From Lepidodermella squamata (lineage: Eukaryota > Gastrotricha): a stretch of 64,000 nt of DNA. The stretch covers positions 248,001 to 312,000 of the forward strand of contig JBLDXI010000001.1 of the NCBI GenBank assembly GCA_047495785.1, written 5' to 3'. How positions within the stretch are numbered: the stretch's first letter is position 1; each line of letters begins with the position of its first letter. Made by a program: the position numbers and the translations under genes. Below the pieces are notes generated by a model. The model ran no database searches and was not told the origin of the DNA. It saw only the letters and a program-made list of their open reading frames with translations. Shown here piece after piece: positions 57,157 to 64,000 of the stretch.

Positions 57157-58541
57157 TTATAGTTTGGCGCTTCGCTCCTTCACTAGACGATCACACATTT
57201 CCTTGGCATCGGCAGGAGAGTCGCACTTGAAGAAATACTCGACCAAGCTCGGCTTGTTCTTGTCACCAGAAGCAAGTGGTGGATTTGGTAGACACAGCAG
57301 CCTCACAGATTGTTTTCCGTGTGTGTTCAGAGGCAGCTTTTCCGTAAGCATTACATTCAGCAAAACCGTTCGCAAAACGTTAGAAGCGCGAACTACGAGC
57401 TGTACTCCGGATTCAAGGCGCTTAACAAATAAGACGCCAGCGCCTTTCTCGTGAGTTTCTTTTTCTGTTGATTTAGAAGATACTGATTTAGTCAAGTGGC
57501 TCGGAAAAGCTGAAACAAACCTCCTAAAGGCCTGAAAAATAGTTGACATGGCTTCTGATAAACGGCTCCTTCTTCCTTGACCTCTACTGTCTCGGGTTCG
57601 GGTGGGACATCGTCATCGTCATCACCACCGCCTTCTTCGGCATCTTCGCCAGCCGTATTTGAAGCAGCATTGGCAGCTGAACCAAACGGCCCGCCAGTAA
57701 ATGAAAATGTAAAGCCAGGCTTGGGCACCTTCAAGTAAGTGAATGTTATTAGGTGACATCTTATAACCCGTTACAGACAATATACCTCCGTTGATGCTGC
57801 TGCACTGCTAGTGGTCGGCAAAGAGAAGGCAAACTTAGGGGGTGATACAGTAGTCAAGCCTGACGTTGTAACGGGCGCTGAAGATTCTGTTACAACAGGC
57901 TTCGAAGGAAAAATACTCATGAGAGGCAGCGTATTAGTGGTCGACTGGACTTCATTACTTGCTGGTTTCGAAGGGAATGGATTAATTAGCGGCAAAGAAT
58001 TGACATTTGAGCTGTTTGAAGTTGTCGATTGGCCCTCGTTGGGATTAGTTGGTTTGAAGCTGAATGCCAGAGGCAAAGGCGCCAACAATGACGTAGTGCC
58101 CGTGGCTCGGTGCAAAGCAGATGATCCGGATGCTAACGGGATAGAATTCTCCGAAAGGCTCGGTTTATTAAGTTGAGCTTGAAAATTGCTGTTAGTGATT
58201 ACAGGAGCCTTCACTTCTTCTTCGTTTTCCTCTTTGATTACAAGAGGAGCCGAGCCGTTGGCAAACTTTACACTTTTTGCAGGTGCATTGGAGAAATTTG
58301 ACTCGGCAGGACGCTTCAGCGCAAGATCATTCGAATTTTTTCCATAATATCGCGACTCGGTCTCTTCATAAAGGCGCACGTAATCTTTTAATGTCTGTCG
58401 ACAATCGGCAAATGGCGTCCTCTCCAATGTTGCGCGGACCGTCTTGAATAGGGTTTGATTTAGCTCCCGAATTTCGGCGAGAAATTCATCGCTGTATAAC
58501 CGTCCGTCTTTACCTTCAATAAGTGTAGTACTGTTCATCAT
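57157..58541 (-). CDS. NUP50: Nuclear pore protein NUP50
   Basis: Exons 57786-58541, 57521-57728 and 57157-57482 give 429 residues. The N-terminal block EFLAEIRELNQTLFKTVRAT, then CRQTLKDYVRLYEETESRYY, matches the NUP50 coiled segment. A Ser/Thr/Pro-rich linker follows with spaced PFPSKP, FAFSLP and GFTFSF units in place of FG repeats, then an acidic DDDDDVPPEPETVEVKEE. The C-terminal Ran-binding domain reads EEGAVYQKPCQLF, KGAGVLFVKR, LLNVMLTEKLPL and LLCLPNPPLASGDK. NUP50 is a mobile basket nucleoporin that helps importin-alpha release cargo. The usual N-terminal importin-binding segment is missing here. A splice acceptor (TTTTTTCTAG) sits directly before the ATG, so an upstream exon probably exists. 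The 38-nt last intron is short and its boundaries are the least certain. Confidence 0.82.
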
Positions 58542-60509
58542 TTTGAAATACCTAGAAAAAAGAAGTCAACATTTCGCGGTATGAATTGCTTAGATAAAGT
58601 GGACAGGCTTTGAATCGTTAAAATTTCAAATAGGTAGAAAACGAGACCGACATACATGAGACTTGATAAGCGATTCTTGTGCAACCTTTACCTTAACAAT
58701 CATTTAAAATGACGAAGGCTGGCGCATAATCATTATTGCGTAATACCCTACTAATTTTGACAAGAAGCGACTTGGTACCGAAATTGCATTATAGGTCTCA
58801 TGTGCAATGAGAAGACATTGCAGAAAACGGAATAATGAATAACTTAGCATTCAAACATTATTCACCGTCAACGTCAAATTAATTAAAAAATATTGGCCAA
58901 ACCTTCAAGACACATATATTTGCTGAGAGTTTTGACGCAGAAAAGATTGGATAGATCACAAGTCACAAGCAGACGGCAGACGCTATGAATTATGATGAGA
59001 AAAGGTAGAGAGGATATTTCGAAAACCTGTCTGTGGCCTACTGACCGTGCAGCTCTGCAGAATTATTGACAGCAATCGCTAAAAAGCAATGATATCAAAA
59101 GCTAAAATCCAATTCAGATCGTGGAAAACGAGAGTTCTATTCGGAAAAACACAACAAGCAGCATCTTGTCCAAAGAAAACTTGAGATGTTCTTCCCAAAG
59201 TGACTCTCTTCCCCAACAGTCAAATGAAGGACTACTGATGATGTCATGCAGGCGTGCAGCAGATTCAATGATTTATTCGCGACCGCTTGATCAAAAATGT
59301 CCTCCTTGTTTGATAACAGTCGGTCAGGTTCGGCAAAAAAACATTCAGCCTTAAAAATATCTCAGCTGATGATGACCTCAGCTGATCAAATCAAGAAGGC
59401 GGCAGAGACGCACACCTTGAAAACGACTACAGACTGCGATGGCATTGCTGAACGTGATCTGATAGCAGCAGTGGAGCTTAATGATTACCGAGCTTTTTTT
59501 ACTCACTTCTTCAACCTGATTTTGCGAATCAAATCCCTTCAGTGAAGTTGAAAATAGATAGCATGAAATTGAACGCGGTTCCATCGATTGAGTTACTTGG
59601 TTATTTTCTCTTCAACGATTCTGAGGTTCAACAGGAAAAACTTCCGGCGTCCGGCACCAGCTGAGTGATTTATGCCTCAATTCCAATGCACTGTGCTTTG
59701 TCAAGGTTTCACAGAGCTTCCGATGAAGCTGTCGTGGCAGCTAACGCGAGATTCAATGAGCCCATAACCCGTAGTAGATGGATGGATGGATGGATGGATG
59801 GACGGGTTATGGATTCGAAGCCCAGTCACCATTTCTGGTGGTATTCATGGACTGTGGGTTGAGAATGTCAGAGCAGCCCGATCATGACAGGTGATTGTTT
59901 TCACGGGTGCTATCGTTCTGAGCTTCAAAACAAATCTCATTTCGAGCGGCAAGGCGGAGAGCATAGGCAATACTGCGGCATTTCGCGGCAATAGCTTCGG
60001 CATGGATTTAAAAAATGATGCGGTAGTCGATGTTTAGTCCGAGAAGTATCAGTGTAGGTTGTAGCGAAGAGAAAACCTTTGACGATAACTTCAGGCAGTT
60101 CGTTGTAAATTTTTTAGCAATTTAGGCGCCAACAACATTATCTGTGTGCCAACAACGAGAGTGTTCTTCTCGTTCTCGTTCGGAGCCAGTTTGCTACACA
60201 GGTTAGCTGCGCCTTCGGGCTTCGCTCAAGGAAAAGAAGCAAAGAAGCAACCGCAAAATTTAATGCGGCAAATAAATATAAAAATATAGAACTCTAATCA
60301 ATGAGTATTCAAAAAATTTATTTTGCGATATAAAAAATATTAAGGTTCAAAAATTAATGAATTTTGGCGCGTGCAAGAGACGATCATATCTGTCAGCTGT
60401 TTTTAGTTGATCAGCTGTTGCGGTCATCATCGCTCGTCGCGTCATCTGTCCTTTGCTTCCTGAGTACCTTGTGCACCCTGTTGGATAATTTGTTCTGATT
60501 TTTGTAACC
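58542..60509. other. Intergenic DNA between NUP50 and RPL12
   Basis: It probably contains an unrecognised 5' exon of NUP50 (minus) and the RPL12 promoter. Open frames here (59121-59545, 59665-59862) show no recognisable content. A GATG microsatellite inside an inverted repeat (59762-59812) is listed separately. Confidence 0.45.
59762..59812. repeat. (GATG)6 microsatellite enclosed by an 11-bp inverted repeat
   Basis: CCATAACCCGT (59762-59772) and ACGGGTTATGG (59802-59812) are exact reverse complements. Between them lie six GATG units (59777-59800). The arm sequence is closely related to the palindromes at 1051-1161. Confidence 0.65.
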
Positions 60510-61116
60510 ATGGCCCCGAAACCTGACATTGGAGAAGAGAAAATTAGTAAGTATGCTGAATCTGATGTACTTAACTTCTAAGCCTTTCATTATTTAGTAT
60601 TTATCCGCGTGGTTGGCGGCGAAGTTGGTGCTGTCGCCTCGCTTGCCCCTAAAATTGGGCCGCTCGGCTTGGCTCCTAAAAAAGTGGGTGAAGACATTGC
60701 TAAAGCTACCACCGACTGGAAAGGTCTCCGCGTAACGGTCAAACTTGTCGTAAAAAATCGTCAGGCAGAGATTTCAGTGGTTCCCTCTGCTGCTTCAATG
60801 ATCATTAAAGCTCTGAAGGAGCCACCTCGTGATCGTAAGAAGGTGAAGAACATTAAACATTCCGGCGACATCCCATTCAATGAAATCATCAATATTGCTC
60901 GAAACTGCCGCGCACGTTCCATGGCTCGCCATCTTTCTGGCACTTTGAAAGAAGTCCTGGGAACTTGTCAGTCAGTTGGATGCACCGTCGATGGAAAACC
61001 GCCCCACGATGTCATTGATGGAGTCGATGCCGGGGATTATAATGTCCCTGATGTAAGTTTAATTGAGCTGCATTTTAATGAATAACATCTTGATGATTTG
61101 CTTAATTTAGTCTTGA
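60510..61116 (+). CDS. RPL12: 60S ribosomal protein L12
   Basis: Exons 60510-60546, 60598-61052 and 61111-61116 give 165 residues, the same length as human. Near-universal segments are present: [64 protein letters not shown] and [16 protein letters not shown]. The last exon encodes only Ser and the stop. The start lies in a good context (aaccATGG). L12 binds 23S/28S rRNA at the GTPase centre of the large subunit and forms the stalk base with P0. AATAAA at 61168-61173. Confidence 0.97.
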
Positions 61117-61282
61117 AGTACCGCATCACCTGGATTCTGGATTCTATAAGTTACCGTCAGAGAGATGAATAAAGCAGAGCCCCTCATTGCAGCCGAATGG
61201 ATGAATAATATTATTGGTGTATTGATTAATTTAGGATTTTAATGATTGATACTTTTTGGGGTAGGTGTTAAAAACCATCCCC

Positions 61283-61322
61283 CACCCCACGGGGTGCAAC
61301 ACCGTTCGGGAAACCGAACGGT
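61283..61322. repeat. Two tandem hairpins, one with a GAAA tetraloop
   Basis: 61283-61296 is CACCCC-AC-GGGGTG. 61301-61322 is ACCGTTCGG-GAAA-CCGAACGGT, a perfect 9-bp stem with a GNRA-type loop. They lie 100-150 bp 5' of the likely MRPS21 start and downstream of the RPL12 polyadenylation signal, so they could sit in the MRPS21 5' UTR or promoter. Confidence 0.6.
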
Positions 61323-61425
61323 AAACTATGGCGAGACTTTTATTACTTGCTAATCTTCTCTTGGATTGCACGTGGGTGCACCGTGGATTGGGGGTTGTTT
61401 GCTGATCGGTACGTTGTCATTTAGG

Positions 61426-61759
61426 ATGTTTTTTACGAGGTTTTGTTTGTCGAGTGGCCACGCACCCTTCTTGGCTCGCACGGTGTTAGTTAAAAATAAT
61501 GACGTCGAACCAGCCTATCGGTTGCTTGATCGGTTTGTGGGATTGCTCTGACATTTCAATTTTTTCTAAGTCCTTTTTCAGTGTCTTGCGTCAAGAGGGT
61601 ATATTCGAACGGTATCGGCGTGAACAGTATTACGAAAAGCCGTGCAAGCAGCGCCGCCGTGCCAGCTTTGAAATAGCGACTCGAGTCTACAATTCTGAGA
61701 TGCAGCGAAAAATTCAATGGGTGCTTAGAAAAAATCGTACTGATCCCCATCCTTGGTAA
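61426..61759 (+). CDS. MRPS21: Mitochondrial ribosomal protein S21 (bS21m)
   Basis: Exons 61426-61532 and 61582-61759 (GATCG|GTTTGT to TTTTTCAG|T) give 94 residues (human 87). The conserved core is FLARTVLVKNNDVEPAYRLL, then RREQYYEKPCKQRRRASFE, then VYNSEMQRKIQWVLRKNR. The KPC.(R/K)R(R/K) basic patch is typical of the S21 family. The start chosen is the in-frame ATG giving MFFTRFCLSSG, a plausible mitochondrial targeting segment. A splice acceptor-like ATTTAG just before it means an upstream 5' exon is possible. bS21m belongs to the mitoribosomal small subunit near the mRNA platform. Confidence 0.88.
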
Positions 61760-61951
61760 ACGCGAATCTTAGTTTCTCCAAACCCCGATTTGCTTTGTCG
61801 ACTTTTTTTCTAAATAAATGTAATGAGTCCACGCGGTCCTTCGCGAATCGTCTCTATTCATCAATCGCAACCTGTGACTCGTCACCATCTTTAGTGTCGC
61901 CCTTTTGAATCTATTATCTTTTTATCGCTGTTCTGAGATATTTTATTTAAC

Positions 61952-63547
61952 ATGAGTCCTGGAGTTGAAAATTCAAATGCGACGTCAGATTCTGCTCGTG
62001 TTCTCGCTCAATTGAAGGACGAATTTGGAGCGTTAACGGGACCTCCCATTGATTTACCATTAGACGTCGATTGCGATCAACTACATCAAGTCTGCAAGTC
62101 TCTGATAAGTAGTGGTAAAGAGGAGGTCGAGGTACGGTTTAATAACTACTCATATTAATGAGTGTACATCCCGTTTTTATAACGCAGCGATACTCCTTCT
62201 ATGTGCAAGATTTCGAAATCACCGGTACGCTCGGAAAAACCATAGAAGCAAATCGGTTGAATATCAGCACTGAACGCGTTCTCGACATCATATATCAACC
62301 TCAAGCAACATTTCAGGTTTACCCAGTTGTGCGATGCACCAGCAGCATCGAAGGTCATACGGAAGCTGTTATCTCAGTTGCATTTAGCCCCGATTCAAGG
62401 ACTTTTGCGAGTGGCTCGGGCGATACTACAGTCAGAATTTACGACGTAGACACTGAAACTCCCAAATTTACTTGTAAAGGTCACCATAATTGGGTGCTGT
62501 GCATTTCTTGGGCGCCAAACGGCCGTAAGCTAGCCAGCGCTTGTAAATCCGGTGTAGTTCAGCTGTGGAACCCGCAGACTGGGTCACCGCTTTTACCAGG
62601 TAAAAAAGGTGGCTTGACCGGACACAAACAGTTCGTAACTTGTTTACAATGGCAACCTTTGCATCTGGATCCTCAATGCCGTCTTCTGGCCAGCTCATCG
62701 AAAGATGCGACAATACGAATATGGGACACGGTGCTGGGTCAGTGTACCCTCATTCTGTCAGGACATAGTGACAGCGTTACCTGTTTGCGTTGGTGCGGCA
62801 CGGGTATTTTGTACTCGGGCTCTCATGACCGCACAGTGCGATCCTGGGATTCAAAAACAGGATCGATGTTGCAATCATTTGGTGGTCACGGTCATTGGAT
62901 CAATTCACTTACAATGAACACGGATTATGTGCTTCGAACCGGATTTTTCGACCCAGCTAGCGCTTCAGCTTCGGGATCAGACTATTCGTCTGTCTCGGAT
63001 GAAGAATTATCAAAATTAGCCAGAACTCGCTATGACACAATGCTCACAGCTATTGGGCAAGTTCGCCTAGTTTCTGGTTCGGATGACTTCACCATGTTCA
63101 TGTGGTCACCGGATAAGAGCAACAAGCCTATTGCGAGGTTGACCGGACATCAACAGCCTATCAATCACGTTGCGTTCTCACCTGATGGGCGTATTTTGGC
63201 CAGTGCTTCTTTTGATCGATCGGTAAAGCTATGGAATGGCCGAAACGGTTCGTTGAGCTGCGCGTAATTTAAAACTCTGGACTTTTTGTTTGATTTTAGG
63301 TCAGTTTATTGCTTCCCTTCGCGGACATGTTGGACGTGTGTATCAAATCTCGTGGTCAGCTGACAGCCGCTTGCTGGTTTCAGGCTCTGCGGACTCAACT
63401 TTGAAAGTTTGGAACATCGGCCAGCGTAAACTGGCTTTTGATCTGCCGGGACATGCGGATGAAGTGTATGCAGTTGATTGGGCTTCCGATGGCCAGAGAG
63501 TCGCAAGTGGCGGTAAGGACCGCGCCTTGCGTGTTTGGCGGCGTTAG
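61952..63547 (+). CDS. NLE1: Notchless homolog NLE1 (WD40, ribosome assembly)
   Basis: Exons 61952-62131, 62188-63247 and 63300-63547 give 495 residues (human 485). An N-terminal NLE/ubiquitin-like domain (about 15-110, with LPLDVDCDQLHQVCKSLI and ERVLDIIYQPQATFQVYPV) precedes eight WD40 repeats. Typical segments are GHTEAVISVAFSPDSRTFAS, GHHNWVLCISWAPNGRKLAS, GHSDSVTCLRW, GHVGRVYQISWSADSRLLVS and GHADEVYAVDWASDGQRVAS. It ends GGKDRALRVWRR, as in the family. NLE1/Rsa4 binds pre-60S particles; its N-terminal domain docks to the MIDAS of midasin (MDN1/Rea1), which then strips it off. It also modulates Notch signalling in flies. Confidence 0.95.
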
Positions 63548-63669
63548 GTTGTTAATTTTTATGCAATTGATTTGTGCCCGAAAGAATAGCCGTATATCTG
63601 GCAACACTCGAAAAATGTCATTTGAATTCATTATTCGTTTAGATAATTTATTTTTGATGAAAATTGACA

Positions 63670-64000
63670 ATGGGATCAAGATCAAGCTGCGTATTTTGCG
63701 ATATTATCAACAAAGAACCGGAGAAAATTGTTTACACTGACGAATTATTCGTTGTCATACGAGACATCTCTCCAAAGGTCTGTCAATTTTTTCATCGTTA
63801 ATTTGTATGACGCAAATAATGATATCTAGGCCCCGAATCACCTACTAGTTCTCAGCAAGCAGCACATTCGCAATTTGAATGACGTGGGGCCAAGTTCATC
63901 TTCATACGCACCGCTGACACCGCAAGAATTTCTGGCTAAGATGAGAAGTGCTGGTGAATTAGCGCTGGAGTCTGAGATAAAGCAAAACATCGATAGAAGT
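63670..64000 (+). CDS. HINT3: HINT3-like histidine triad nucleotide-binding protein (partial, runs off right edge)
   Basis: Exon 63670-63777 and the beginning of exon 2 from 63830 (AAG|GTCTGT to ATCTAG|G). The N-terminus reads CVFCDIINKEPEKIVY then FVVIRDISPKAPNHLLVLSK, the HIT-domain opening with zinc-like CxxC. EFLAKMRSAGELALES follows. The catalytic HxHxH lies beyond the window. The CVFC start and wording of HIRNLNDV fit HINT3 better than HINT1. It would hydrolyse aminoacyl-AMP or AMP-amine conjugates. Confidence 0.75.

Noticed and set aside
59800-59860. tRNA-like GGATTCGAAGCCC string
   Set aside because: No A-box or cloverleaf partner nearby; no tRNA gene was found in the window.

Overview
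The window is nuclear DNA from a compact animal genome. Its genes are broken by very short GT-AG introns, mostly 40-60 nt, and the proteins are metazoan: a DBX-class homeobox protein, a CRK adaptor, CASD1, FICD, LMF2, GTF3C4, NUP50, ribosomal L12, mitoribosomal S21, Notchless/NLE1 and HINT3. Two probable axonemal proteins suggest motile cilia or flagella. I cannot name the phylum; a small-bodied invertebrate with a dense genome fits best. Exon coordinates below were built by hand from reading frames, splice signals and remembered family features. No search was run.

Layout: (1) 1-3.7 kb holds the 5' end of a possible secreted protein at the left edge, a cluster of palindromes and a small spliced unit. 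(2) 3.74-30.66 kb, minus strand, is one giant receptor gene built from about 27 MAM domains, about 9 LDL-receptor class A repeats and 3 PAN/apple domains, with a signal peptide at 30.6 kb and a transmembrane helix and NPLY tail at 3.7-4.1 kb. (3) One MAM exon of that gene is split by a 6,979-bp DNA transposon (9828-16806) that encodes a TNP2-type (CACTA-like) transposase and a BEN-domain protein. Removing the element plus one copy of a 2-bp AT duplication restores the MAM domain exactly in frame. (4) 31.3-42.4 kb is dense housekeeping and signalling: an LRR/RIIa-like locus, CASD1 (sialic acid O-acetylation, Golgi), CRK, GTF3C4 (Pol III transcription) and FICD (ER AMPylation). (5) 42.4-46.3 kb is a 3.9-kb intergenic stretch before the homeobox gene (46.3-48.9 kb). 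(6) 50.3-55.4 kb has an axonemal-like protein, a symmetrical inverted-repeat element and LMF2. (7) 56.1-64 kb has a single-exon membrane protein, NUP50, RPL12, MRPS21, NLE1 and the 5' part of HINT3.

There is no operon logic; neighbours are mostly unrelated. RPL12, MRPS21 and NLE1 are all ribosome-related and lie head-to-tail. Convergent pairs (GTF3C4/FICD, the membrane protein/NUP50) have 3' ends that nearly touch. The outstanding observation is the intact, apparently recent transposon inside the receptor exon, whose TIRs begin CCCAGG rather than CACTA.
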